Origin: Pseudomonadota bacterium
GTDB taxonomy: Bacteria > Myxococcota > Myxococcia > Myxococcales > Myxococcaceae
Reading direction: 5' to 3'
Assembly: GCA_023424585.1 (NCBI GenBank)
Contig: JAFADT010000890.1
Coordinates: forward strand, 1-9,715
DNA length: 9,715 bases
Shown here: positions 1-7,991 of the stretch, in pieces
Position numbering within the stretch: position 1 is the first letter of the stretch
Layout: the number at the start of each line of letters is the position of its first letter
Made by a program: the position numbers and the translations under genes
Notes under the pieces: model-generated
What the model was told of the DNA's origin: nothing
Databases searched by the model: none
What the model saw: the letters and a program-made list of their open reading frames with translations, nothing else

Positions 1-843
1 GTCCTGGCCCGTGTAGCGCGACAGCAGCAGCTGGAAGCCCGCGAGCAGCACCATGAACGGTGTGGCGCCGTCCCGGGCCGCCAGCGCCTTCACCGCTTCG
101 GACACGTCGGGGGACAGGGCCACCGGAAGCGACGCGCCTCGGAACGACTGCGCGGCGGGGCGCGGCCGGTCGGTGGGGAGCTCCAGCGCGGTCGGAGCGC
201 CAGCGAGCTGCTCACGCCACCAGCCCAGCTCCGCCTGGAGCACGTCTCCCTGGAGCCACGAGCGCTGCCACACGGCGAAGTCCGCGTACTGGAGGGGCAG
301 GGGCGCCAGCGCCGGAGGCTGCCCCGCAGCGAAGGCCCGGTACAGCGCGCCCAGCTCGCGAGCGAAGACCCCGATGGACCAGCCGTCGGAGACGATGTGG
401 TGCAGCGTGAGCAGCAGCCAGTGACGCCGCGGGGCCAGCCGCAGCAACACGGCGCGCACCAGGGGGCCGGTGCTCAGCTTGAAGGGCCGCGTGGCCTCCG
501 CGGCGGCGTGACGGTGCGCCTCGGCCTCACGTCGGTCCGCTGGGAACTCCTCCAGTGAGACCGTGGACAGCGTGAGCGTCGCATCGGGATGGACACGCTG
601 GACCGGCGAGTCCCCTTCGGACACGAACGTGGTGCGCAGGACCTCATGCCGGCGCACCAGCGCCTGGAGGGACCGCTCCAGCGCGGAGGCATCCAGCGCG
701 CCTTCGAGCACCAGGATGCCGGGCACGTTGTAGAAGGCGCTCTCGGGCTGGAGCTGATCCAGGAACCACAGCCGCTGCTGCGCGTAGGACAGCGGCGCGG
801 GACCCGAGCGCGGCATCGCGACGAGCGGCGGCGTCCCCGTCCG
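1..843 (-). other. NRPS module 3, partial condensation domain C3
   Basis: About 270 residues of a third condensation domain, from LSYAQQRLWFLDQL (near residue 2144) through HHIVSDG (2277-2283), ending at LLLSRYTGQD at the window edge. In C1 and C2 the same point is followed by roughly 150 further residues (xxVGTPVAGR and the VNTL motif), so the domain is cut by the window and not by a stop. It is colinear with and similar to C2 (shared LPTDRPRPA, QYADFA.WQR, HEVLRTTF). It implies that at least one more residue is added after the A2 substrate. Confidence 0.9.
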
Positions 844-3800
844 GGGAGCCGCTCCCGAGCGCAGGGACGCCACGCGGACCGCGAGCGTCTCCACCGTGGG
901 CGCGGCGAAGAGGTCACCCAGGGGCAGCTCCACGCCCAGCATCGAGCGCACGCGCGAGACCACCTGTGTGGCCAGCAGCGAGTGCCCGCCCAGCTCGAAG
1001 AAGTCCTCGTGGATGCCCACGCGAGGAACGTGCAGCACCTCGGCGAAGAGGGCGGCGAGCTGTTCCTCCACCGCGTCGCGAGGCGCGACATCCGTCTCCG
1101 CTGGAGCCACGGGGGCCTCGGGAGCGGGGAGGGCGGAGCGGTCCAGCTTGCCGTTGGCGTTGAGGGGCAGGGCGTCCAGCACCACGACGGCGCTGGGGAT
1201 GAGGTAGTCGGGGAGCCGCCGCTGGAGGCCCGAGCGCAGGGCCTTGCCGTCCAGGGACTCGCCGACGACGTAGGCCACCAGTCGCTTGTCGCCAGCGACG
1301 TCCTCGCGCACCACGGCCACGGCTTCCCGCACGTCCGGCAGTCCGCGCAGGGCGGCTTCGACTTCGCCCGGCTCGATGCGGAAGCCGCGCAGCTTCACCT
1401 GGAAGTCGGTGCGCCCGAGGAAGTCCAACGCGCCCTCCGCGCGCCAGCGCACCCGGTCGCCGGTGCGATAGAGCCGCGCACCCGGCGTCGCGCTGAACGG
1501 GTGGGGCACGAAGCGCTCGGCGGTGAGGGCGAGCTGGTGGAGGTAGCCCCACGCGAGGCCCTCGCCACCGACGTACAGCTCGCCGGGCATGCCGGGAGGT
1601 ACCGGCCGCATCGTCGAGTCCAGCACGTAGACCGTGGAGTGGGGCAGCGGCCGCCCGATGGGAACGGCGGTCCCCACCGGGTCGCCCGCCTGCATCCGGT
1701 GCGTGGTGGAGAACGTGGTGTTCTCCGTGGGCCCGTAGCCGTTGAGCAACACCGAGCCCGGACGCATCCGCGCCAGGTGTTCCCGCACGCGGGACGCCGG
1801 GAGCACGTCGCCGCCCGCCAGGACCTGCGCCACGGACGCGAGCGCCTCTGGATGATGCACGGCCAGCAGTTCAAAGAGCGCGGCCGTGAGCCACAGCGTG
1901 GTGACGCGGTGCCCGGTCAGCGCCTCCGCGATGCGCGCGAGGGACAGCTCTCCCGGAGGCGCGAGCACCAGCCGGGCCCCATGAAGCAGCGCGCCCCAGA
2001 TCTCGAGCGTGGACGCGTCGAACGCGGCCGGTGCGAGCTGGAGGAAGACCTCATCCGGCCCGAAGCGCATGAACCCGCTGTCCGCCACCAGCCGCAGCAC
2101 GGCGCGGTGCGGGACGCAGACGCCCTTGGGCGTCCCCGTGGAGCCTGACGTGAAGAGGACATAGGCCAGCCGGTCCCCTGTCGCGCGCGGCTCCGGGAGC
2201 GCGGTCTCCGGACGGGAGGCCACCCGGGGCGCGTCCGCGTCCAGCAGCACCAGCGGCGTCAGCAGCGAGGGCAGCTCATCCGCGAGCGCCTCCCGCGTGA
2301 TGACCATCGCCGCCCCGGACTGTTCCAGCAGCAGGGCCCCGCGCTCGGGAGGCACCTTCAGGTCGAGGGGGACATAGGCCGCCCCGGCCTTGAGCACCGC
2401 CAGCAGCGAGACGATGAGGTCCGGCGAGCGAGGCAACAGCACCGCGACGCGGCTGCCCTCGGAGATGCCCGAGGCGCGCAGGTGGTGCGCCAGCTGGTTC
2501 GCCAGCGCATCGAGCCGCGCGTAGGTCCAGCTGCCGGACTCGGACACGAGCGCCACCGCGTCCGGCGCCCGCGCGACCTGCTCCGCGAAGCGTGCGGGGA
2601 TGGACTGCGTGGAGAAGTCACGGACGGAGGCGACGCCGCTCCAGTCCTCCAGGACCTGGCGCCGTGCTTCGGTGGGCATCAGCGGCAGGCGCTCCACCGG
2701 GACGTCCAGCTGTCCGGGGAGCGCGTCCAGCAACGCGGCGTAGGCTTGCAGCAACCCCTGGAGGAAGGCCGCGTCGAAGAGGTCGGTGTTGTAGTGGAGG
2801 CCGCCGGTGAAGCCGTCCGGCGACTCCTCGAGGATGAGGCTGAAGTCGTACTTCGACGGCGTGGAGGGCGGTGGCAGCTCGCGCAGCGTGAGGTCCGGCA
2901 GCCGCCACTCCGCGGCGGGCGTGTTCTGGAGGGTGAGGGTGACCTGGAAGAACGGGCTGTGGCTCGGGTCGCGCGCGGGCTGGAGCTCCTCCACCAGCTT
3001 CTCGAAGGGGACGTCCTGGTGCTCGAAGGCCCCGAGCGTGGTGGCGCGCACCTGGGCCAGCAGCGCGCGGAACGACGCGCGTGGGTCGATGCGCGCACGC
3101 AGCACCAGCGTGTTGACGAAGAAGCCGATGAGGCCCTCGGTCTCCGCGCGGGTACGGCCCGCGACGGGCGCGCCCACGCTGACGTCGTCCTGCCCGGCGT
3201 ACCGTGACAACAACAACTGGTATGCGGCCAGCAGCACCATGAAGGGCGTGGCGCCGGTCTGCCTCGCCACGGTCCGTACTCCGTCCGTCAGCTCCCGCGA
3301 CAGGCGCACCGCCAGCGAGTCTCCCGAGAACGTCTGCACCGCCGGACGCGGCCGGTCCGTGGGGAGCATCAAGCGTGGAGGCGCCCCCGCGAGCTGCCCG
3401 CGCCACCACGCAAGCTGCGAGGCAAGCACCTCCCCCTGGAGCCACTGTCGCTGCCACGCGGCGAAGTCGGCGTACTGGATGGGAAGGGGCGGAAGCGAAG
3501 GACGCTGTCCGGAGGCGAAGGCCCGGTAGAGGGCCACGAGCTCGCGCACGAGCACGCCCGTGGACCAACCATCCGAAGCGATGTGATGCGTGAGGACGAG
3601 CAGCACATGCCGCGTCTCCTCCAACCGCACGAGCACCCCGCGGAAGATGGGGCCACGGCCCAGGTCGAAGGGCCGCTGTGCCTGGGCGGAGATGAAGTCC
3701 CTCAACCTGGAGTCGCGGGTGCTCGGAGGCAGCTCCTCCAGGCTTACGAGCTCGAACGGGCACGTGCCACGCGGCTCGATGCGCTGGACGGGGCCGTGAG

Positions 3801-6800
3801 TCCCGGGGACGAACGTGGTGCGCAGCACCTCATGCCGCTCGACCAGTGCGTCCAGGGCCCGTCGCAGCGCGGAGACGTGGAGCGCGCCTTCGAGCAGGAC
3901 GGTCCCCGGCAGGTTGTACGCGACGCCACCGGGCTGGAGCTGCTCCAGGAACCACAGGCGCTGCTGCGCGAAGGACAGCGCGAGCTCCCCCTCGCGCGAC
4001 ACGGGCCGCAAGGGCGGCGCCTGGGCACCCGCGGTCCGCCCCAGAGCCTCATCCACCGCCGAAGCCAGCCCCGCGAGCGTGGACGCCTTGAAGACCGCCC
4101 GCAGGGGCAGCTCGACCTGGAACGCCGCCCGGATGCGCGAGAGAAGCCGCGTGGCGAGCAGGGAGTGTCCCCCGAGCGCGAAGAAGTCGTCATGCGCGCC
4201 CACGCGCTCCACGCGCAGCAGCTCCGCCCAGAGCGAGGCCAGCCGTTCCTCCGAGGGCGTGCGCGGCGCGACGTACTCCGGCGCCATCCCCGAGCCCACA
4301 TCCGGCGCGGGCAGCGCCTTCCGGTCGACCTTGCCGCTGGTCGTCAGGGGCAGGGCTTCCAGGAAAACGAAGGTCCCAGGCACCATGTACTCGGGGAGCT
4401 TCTCCGAGAGGAACGCGCGCAGCGCCTCCGTCCCCGGCACGTCCGTCCCGCCGACGAGATACGCCACCAGCCGCGTGTCGCTCGCCGTGACGCCCGCGAG
4501 CGCCACCACGACGGCCCGCCGCACGGAGGGATGCTGCTCCAGCGCGGCCTCAAGCTCTCCCAGCTCGATGCGCAGCCCGCGCACCTTCACCTGGAAGTCG
4601 GTGCGGCCCAGGTACTCGATGGCGCCGTCGGGGAGCCACCGGGCAAGGTCCCCCGTGCGGTACAGCCGGGCTCCCGGCGCGTCGCTGTACGCGTCCGGGA
4701 GGAAGCGCTCCGCGGTCAGGTCCGGCCTGCCCAGGTACCCGCGGCCCACCTGCACACCGCCGATGAACAGCTCTCCGGGCACTCCCTGGGGCACCGGCCG
4801 GAGCGACGCATCCAGCAGCCGGATCCGCGTATTCGCCACCGGATGGCCGATGGGCACGGAGCGTCCCGGCGCTCCGCGCACGCACTCGTGAGCGGTGACC
4901 TCCACCGCGGCCTCGGTGGGGCCATAGAGGTTGTGCAGCCGGATGCCGGGCAGCCGCGCCAGGCAGCGCTCCGCCAGCTCCAGCGGCAGCGCCTCACCGC
5001 TGCACACCACCCGGCGCAGCGACGCGCACCTGCCCAGGCCGGGCTCCTCCAGGAACGCCTGGAGCATGGACGGCACGAAGTGCGTGACGGTGATGCGCTC
5101 CCGCGCGATGAGGTCCGCCAGGTAGCCCGGCTCCTGGTGTCCACCGGGCCGGGCCACCACCAGCCGGGCACCGGTCATCAACGGCCAGAAGAGCTCCCAC
5201 ACGGACACGTCGAAGCTGAACGGCGTCTTCTGCAGCACGGCATCGTCTGGTGACAGCGGCTGTGCCCCCTGCATCCACAGGAGCCGGTTGACGATGCCGG
5301 CGTGCGCGTTCATCGCGCCCTTCGGACGGCCGGTGCTGCCGGAGGTGAAGATGACGTAGGCGAGCGAGTCTTCGGAGGCCACGGGAGGCGGTGTCGCCGA
5401 CGGCTGCCGGGCCACCTCCGCCCACTGGGAATCCAGGCGCAGCACCGGCACGCCAGTTCCGGGCGGCAGCCGCGCCGACAGCCGCTCCTGGACGAGCACC
5501 ACGGCGGGCCGAGCGTCCTCGAACATCCACGCGAGCCGCTGAGCGGGAAGGGAGGGCTCCAGCGGAACGTAAGCTCCGCCCGCCTTCAACGTCGCGAGCA
5601 GCGCCACCACCAGCTCCAGCGACCGCTCCAGCATCAACCCGACGCGGACCTCCGGCCCCACGCCCAGCGACCGCAAGTGCCACGCAAGCTGGTTGGCCCG
5701 CGCCTCCAGCTGCGCGTACGTGAGCGAGGCGTCCGCGAACGTGACAGCCGCCGCGTCCGGCGTGCGAGCCACCTGCGCTTCCACCAGTTGATGCAGCAGC
5801 AAGCCGTGAGGAAACGCCTGCCGGGGCCCGCTCCACGCATGGAGCACCCGCTCCCGCTCGGCCGCATCCAGGAGGGACAGCTCCGACAGGCGCGCATCCG
5901 GGCGGGAGACAGCGTCCTCCAGCAGGACCCGCAGGTGCCCCAGCAACCGCGCCATCGTGGCCTCCTCGAAGAGGGCGGTGCGGTACTCGGCGGTGAGGCG
6001 CAGGCCCTCTGGCTGTTCGAAGGCGAAGAGGGTGAGGTCGAACTGCGCGAAGCCGCTGTCCACGAGCTGCGCGTCCAGCGACAACCCGGGCAGGCGCACG
6101 GTGGGAAGGGGCGTGTTCTGCAGGACGAACATCACCTGGAAGAACGGAGGCACGTCCAGGTGGCGAGGCGGCTGGAGGACCTCCACGAGCTTTTCGAAGG
6201 GCACCTCCTGGTGCGCGAAGGACTCCACCGACGTCGCCTGCACGCGGCCCAGGAGGGCGCGGAACGACGGGTCACCCACGAGCGAGGTGCGCAGCGCGAG
6301 CGTGTTGACGAACAGTCCGACCAGCGGCTCCAGCTCCGCGCGCGAGCGCCCCGCGACGGGAGTGCCCACGGTGAGGTCGTCCTGTCCGGAGTAGCGCAGC
6401 AGCAACACCTTGAAGCCCGCGAGCAGCACGGTGAAGAGGGTGGTGCCCTCCTGGGCCGCAAGGGCCGCCAACTGCTGGAGCAGCGCCGCGGGAAGCATCG
6501 CGGACAAGGTCGCGCCCCGGCTGTCCGCCCCGCTGGCGCGAGGTCGATCGGTGGGCAGCGACAGGATGGCACGTGCATCCAGCCGCGAGCGCCACACATC
6601 GATCGCGGCCTCCAGCGCTTCCCCCTTCAACGCCTCGCGCTGCCACACGGAGAAGTCCGCGTACTGCAACGCCAGCGCGGGCAGCTCCGGCGTCCTGCCC
6701 GACGCCAGGGCTTCATAGAGGACGCCCAGCTCATGCACCAGCAGGCCCATGGACCAGCCGTCGGACACGGTGTGATGCAGCGCGAGCAGCAACAGGTGCT

Positions 6801-7230
6801 CGGTGGAGGAGACGGCGAACAGCACGGCGCGCAGCAACGGACCCTGCTCCAGGTCGAACGGCTCGCGAGCCGCCTCGTGCAACTTGCGCCAGGCCTCCGC
6901 GGCATCCGCCACCGGCACCACGGGCAGCGGCACGTCCATCTCGGGCGCGATGCGCTGCCACGGCCGTCCATCCTGTTCCACGAAGGTGGTGCGCAGCACC
7001 GCGTGGCGGCGCACCACTTCGTTCAGGCTCCCCGCCAGCGAGGGCACGTCGAGCCGCCCTTGCATGCGCACCGAATAGAGCAGGTTCAAGCCGGCCTGCC
7101 CGGGCGTCAGGCGTTCCTGGAACCACATGCGCTCCTGACCGAACGACGCCGGGACCCGCGACGCGGGGCGACGTTTCTCGCGAAGCAGCTCCGCCAGCCG
7201 CGCGCGCTTCTGCTCAGGGGTGGAGGCCAT
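1..7230 (-). CDS. Nonribosomal peptide synthetase, C-A-PCP-C-A-PCP-C(partial); 3' end beyond the window
   Basis: This is a cytoplasmic multimodular enzyme that builds a peptide from carrier-bound amino acids. The frame is open from ATG 7230 to base 1: 2410 codons, no stop, no frameshift, and every core motif falls in the same frame. Layout in residues: a short charged N-terminal helix 1-21; C1 about 22-450 (HHTVSDG 152-158); A1 about 478-970 (FTSGSTG from 628, YGPTE from 769, A10 Lys967); PCP1 about 990-1055 (GGHSL, Ser1023); C2 about 1078-1510 (HHIASDG from 1215); A2 about 1540-2030 (FTSGSTG from 1693, YGPTE from 1832, A10 Lys2028); PCP2 about 2052-2115 (Ser2084); C3 from about 2138 (HHIVSDG from 2277), cut at the window edge. 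The start is chosen because AAGGAG lies 10 nt upstream and the C-domain motif (SFGQERMWF, residues 29-37) follows directly. No epimerase, methyltransferase or thioesterase is visible; later modules or a terminating domain should lie to the left. The product is not identified. Confidence 0.97.
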   Translation of the reverse strand, partial: MASTPEQKRARLAELLREKRRPASRVPASFGQERMWFQERLTPGQAGLNLLYSVRMQGRLDVPSLAGSLNEVVRRHAVLRTTFVEQDGRPWQRIAPEMDVPLPVVPVADAAEAWRKLHEAAREPFDLEQGPLLRAVLFAVSSTEHLLLLALHHTVSDGWSMGLLVHELGVLYEALASGRTPELPALALQYADFSVWQREALKGEALEAAIDVWRSRLDARAILSLPTDRPRASGADSRGATLSAMLPAALLQQLAALAAQEGTTLFTVLLAGFKVLLLRYSGQDDLTVGTPVAGRSRAELEPLVGLFVNTLALRTSLVGDPSFRALLGRVQATSVESFAHQEVPFEKLVEVLQPPRHLDVPPFFQVMFVLQNTPLPTVRLPGLSLDAQLVDSGFAQFDLTLFAFEQPEGLRLTAEYRTALFEEATMARLLGHLRVLLEDAVSRPDARLSELSLLDAAERERVLHAWSGPRQAFPHGLLLHQLVEAQVARTPDAAAVTFADASLTYAQLEARANQLAWHLRSLGVGPEVRVGLMLERSLELVVALLATLKAGGAYVPLEPSLPAQRLAWMFEDARPAVVLVQERLSARLPPGTGVPVLRLDSQWAEVARQPSATPPPVASEDSLAYVIFTSGSTGRPKGAMNAHAGIVNRLLWMQGAQPLSPDDAVLQKTPFSFDVSVWELFWPLMTGARLVVARPGGHQEPGYLADLIARERITVTHFVPSMLQAFLEEPGLGRCASLRRVVCSGEALPLELAERCLARLPGIRLHNLYGPTEAAVEVTAHECVRGAPGRSVPIGHPVANTRIRLLDASLRPVPQGVPGELFIGGVQVGRGYLGRPDLTAERFLPDAYSDAPGARLYRTGDLARWLPDGAIEYLGRTDFQVKVRGLRIELGELEAALEQHPSVRRAVVVALAGVTASDTRLVAYLVGGTDVPGTEALRAFLSEKLPEYMVPGTFVFLEALPLTTSGKVDRKALPAPDVGSGMAPEYVAPRTPSEERLASLWAELLRVERVGAHDDFFALGGHSLLATRLLSRIRAAFQVELPLRAVFKASTLAGLASAVDEALGRTAGAQAPPLRPVSREGELALSFAQQRLWFLEQLQPGGVAYNLPGTVLLEGALHVSALRRALDALVERHEVLRTTFVPGTHGPVQRIEPRGTCPFELVSLEELPPSTRDSRLRDFISAQAQRPFDLGRGPIFRGVLVRLEETRHVLLVLTHHIASDGWSTGVLVRELVALYRAFASGQRPSLPPLPIQYADFAAWQRQWLQGEVLASQLAWWRGQLAGAPPRLMLPTDRPRPAVQTFSGDSLAVRLSRELTDGVRTVARQTGATPFMVLLAAYQLLLSRYAGQDDVSVGAPVAGRTRAETEGLIGFFVNTLVLRARIDPRASFRALLAQVRATTLGAFEHQDVPFEKLVEELQPARDPSHSPFFQVTLTLQNTPAAEWRLPDLTLRELPPPSTPSKYDFSLILEESPDGFTGGLHYNTDLFDAAFLQGLLQAYAALLDALPGQLDVPVERLPLMPTEARRQVLEDWSGVASVRDFSTQSIPARFAEQVARAPDAVALVSESGSWTYARLDALANQLAHHLRASGISEGSRVAVLLPRSPDLIVSLLAVLKAGAAYVPLDLKVPPERGALLLEQSGAAMVITREALADELPSLLTPLVLLDADAPRVASRPETALPEPRATGDRLAYVLFTSGSTGTPKGVCVPHRAVLRLVADSGFMRFGPDEVFLQLAPAAFDASTLEIWGALLHGARLVLAPPGELSLARIAEALTGHRVTTLWLTAALFELLAVHHPEALASVAQVLAGGDVLPASRVREHLARMRPGSVLLNGYGPTENTTFSTTHRMQAGDPVGTAVPIGRPLPHSTVYVLDSTMRPVPPGMPGELYVGGEGLAWGYLHQLALTAERFVPHPFSATPGARLYRTGDRVRWRAEGALDFLGRTDFQVKLRGFRIEPGEVEAALRGLPDVREAVAVVREDVAGDKRLVAYVVGESLDGKALRSGLQRRLPDYLIPSAVVVLDALPLNANGKLDRSALPAPEAPVAPAETDVAPRDAVEEQLAALFAEVLHVPRVGIHEDFFELGGHSLLATQVVSRVRSMLGVELPLGDLFAAPTVETLAVRVASLRSGAAPRTGTPPLVAMPRSGPAPLSYAQQRLWFLDQLQPESAFYNVPGILVLEGALDASALERSLQALVRRHEVLRTTFVSEGDSPVQRVHPDATLTLSTVSLEEFPADRREAEAHRHAAAEATRPFKLSTGPLVRAVLLRLAPRRHWLLLTLHHIVSDGWSIGVFARELGALYRAFAAGQPPALAPLPLQYADFAVWQRSWLQGDVLQAELGWWREQLAGAPTALELPTDRPRPAAQSFRGASLPVALSPDVSEAVKALAARDGATPFMVLLAGFQLLLSRYTGQD
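886..3999 (-). other. NRPS module 2 (C2-A2-PCP2), predicted valine-like
   Basis: C2 keeps HHIASDG (residues 1215-1221) and has an LCL-like look (LSFAQQRLWFLEQL near 1082). No epimerase precedes it, so an L-configured donor is expected unless C2 is a dual type. The A2 pocket residues are Asp1738, Ala1739, Leu1742, Trp1780, Leu1804, Gly1806, Gly1831, Thr1839, Phe1840 and Lys2028, giving DALWLGGTFK. This matches the gramicidin synthetase valine code DAFWIGGTFK at 8 of 10 positions, so valine or a similar small branched aliphatic residue is likely; this call is weaker than that for A1. PCP2 has Ser2084 in LGGHSL. The PCP2-C3 linker is short, as in a normal elongation module. Confidence 0.8.
4066..7230 (-). 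other. NRPS module 1 (C1-A1-PCP1), predicted serine
   Basis: C1 condenses an upstream acyl or peptidyl group with the residue loaded by A1. Its HHxxxDG motif is intact, with the second His at 153. The A1 pocket residues, aligned by eye to PheA positions 235-331 and 517, are Asp674, Val675, Trp678, His717, Val742, Ser744, Leu768, Val776, Glu777 and Lys967, giving DVWHVSLVEK. The serine code of EntF is DVWHFSLVDK, identical at 8 of 10 positions, so serine is the best prediction. The A7 (LYRTGD) and A8 (GRTDFQVKVRGLRIELGE) motifs are complete. PCP1 Ser1023 in LGGHSL is the expected phosphopantetheine site. No tailoring domain is inserted in A1 or between A1 and PCP1. Because the protein starts with C1, the donor is either a fatty acyl group or a chain from another polypeptide; the sequence alone does not settle this. 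Confidence 0.85.
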
Positions 7231-7240
7231 GGGTCGGAGA

Positions 7241-7246
7241 CTCCTT
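7241..7246 (-). promoter_or_regulatory. Ribosome binding site of the NRPS gene
   Basis: On the minus strand AAGGAG lies 10 nt upstream of the ATG at 7230. It is a strong Shine-Dalgarno match and fixes the start of the synthetase. Confidence 0.8.
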
Positions 7247-7400
7247 GGGAGGGGGCCTCGCGAACGCTCGGGAAGGCGATGTGACGGGTTCCCGGACTCG
7301 CGAGCGCGCGGGATAGTAGACAGGCCCTCCGACACGGCCGCAGCGATTTGCTCATGGGGACCTGGCGGTCAGCCAACTGGGGAGCGCGGAGGTGCGAGGC

Positions 7401-7431
7401 GCGTGGACCCTGCGGAAATTCCGCTCCACGC
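7401..7431. promoter_or_regulatory. Inverted repeat in the NRPS upstream region, possible operator
   Basis: Outer arms GCGTGGA (7401-7407) and TCCACGC (7425-7431) flank inner arms GCGGAA (7412-7417) and TTCCGC (7419-7424). All arms pair perfectly, with a 4-nt bulge on the left side. A second, smaller hairpin, CGGTG-TTT-CACCG, lies at 7456-7468. Neither is followed by a T run, so a terminator is unlikely. They sit 170-240 bp upstream of the synthetase start. The rest of 7231-7507 holds no gene; a weak -10-like TACTAT on the minus strand (7313-7318) has no matching -35. A regulatory role is inferred from position only. Confidence 0.35.
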
Positions 7432-7507
7432 ATGGTGTCTGGTGACGTATTTCAGCGGTGTTTCACCGTGGTGTTGGAACGCTCGCGCTGGACGTTTCCG
7501 CTAGACT

Positions 7508-7985
7508 TTGGGAAGGCCCGAGCTCTTCCGGATCCGCGAAGCCCACCTCACCGATGCTGCGCGGAGCTCGCAGGTGCTACGCGACGCCCCGAGTCATCCC
7601 GTGGCTGTCTGTATCCACCGTCCGGCGCGCGCGACAAGGCAGAGGCCGTGATGCGGCGCGAGCTGTCAGATATGGCGGCGCGTTCGTCGCGGAGGCCGAG
7701 GGCATCCGCTTCGGCTGCGTGTTCTTCCATCCGAAGGGAGTGCCCCCGTCCCTGGATCGGCACGTGGCGCTGCCGTCGCACCGGGGCCAGGGCATGGCAC
7801 TGCACCTCATCGAGGAGGTGGAGACTCGAGCGAGAGAGATGGGGCAGCGGCGCGTGCGGCTTTCGGTGAGGCGCGCGCTCACGTCGCACCATGCGTGGTA
7901 CTCACACCTGGGCCGTGCCTTCCATTCCCATGGCACGCATGCCGGTCATGCGTCGCCGACGTTCCGGGTGTTGGAGAAGATGCTC
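7508..7985 (+). pseudogene. Decayed GNAT-family N-acetyltransferase
   Basis: GNAT enzymes move an acetyl group from acetyl-CoA to an amine. Pieces of one are seen in order but in all three plus frames. The first strand and helix (ELFRIREAHLTDAARSSQVLRDA) lie in the frame of 7508, which stops near 7645. A second helix (DKAEAVMRRELSDM) lies at 7633-7674 in the next frame. The core (GGAFVAEAEGIRFGCVFFHPKG, then the acetyl-CoA motif SHRGQGMA, RVRLSV, and the C-terminal PTFRVLEKML) lies in the frame of 7671-7985. The core frame opens at an ATG at 7458 and has no stop at the normal family end near 7985; it runs antisense into the oxidoreductase gene as far as 8312. No normal start precedes the N-terminal piece (TAG at 7502, TTG at 7508). 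I infer at least two frameshifts and loss of the stop. The alternative is a functional protein of odd length from the 7458 frame, which would lack a GNAT-like N-terminus. Confidence 0.6.
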
Positions 7986-7991
7986 TGCGCG

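Noticed and set aside
589..2148. Long plus-strand open frame opposite the synthetase
   Set aside because: Antisense shadow in GC-rich DNA; the translation is low-complexity and rich in His, Arg and Gln, with no domain, while the minus frame has complete NRPS motifs.
3583..7284. Two further long plus-strand open frames (3583-5253 and 5302-7284)
   Set aside because: Same reason: they mirror the C, A and PCP domains on the other strand and show no recognisable fold.
7401..7431. Rho-independent terminator
   Set aside because: The stem is not followed by a T run on either strand, and no intact gene ends there.
7107..7433. Minus-strand open frame overlapping the start of the synthetase
   Set aside because: It lies in another frame, has no domain, and overlaps the well-supported synthetase start with its Shine-Dalgarno.
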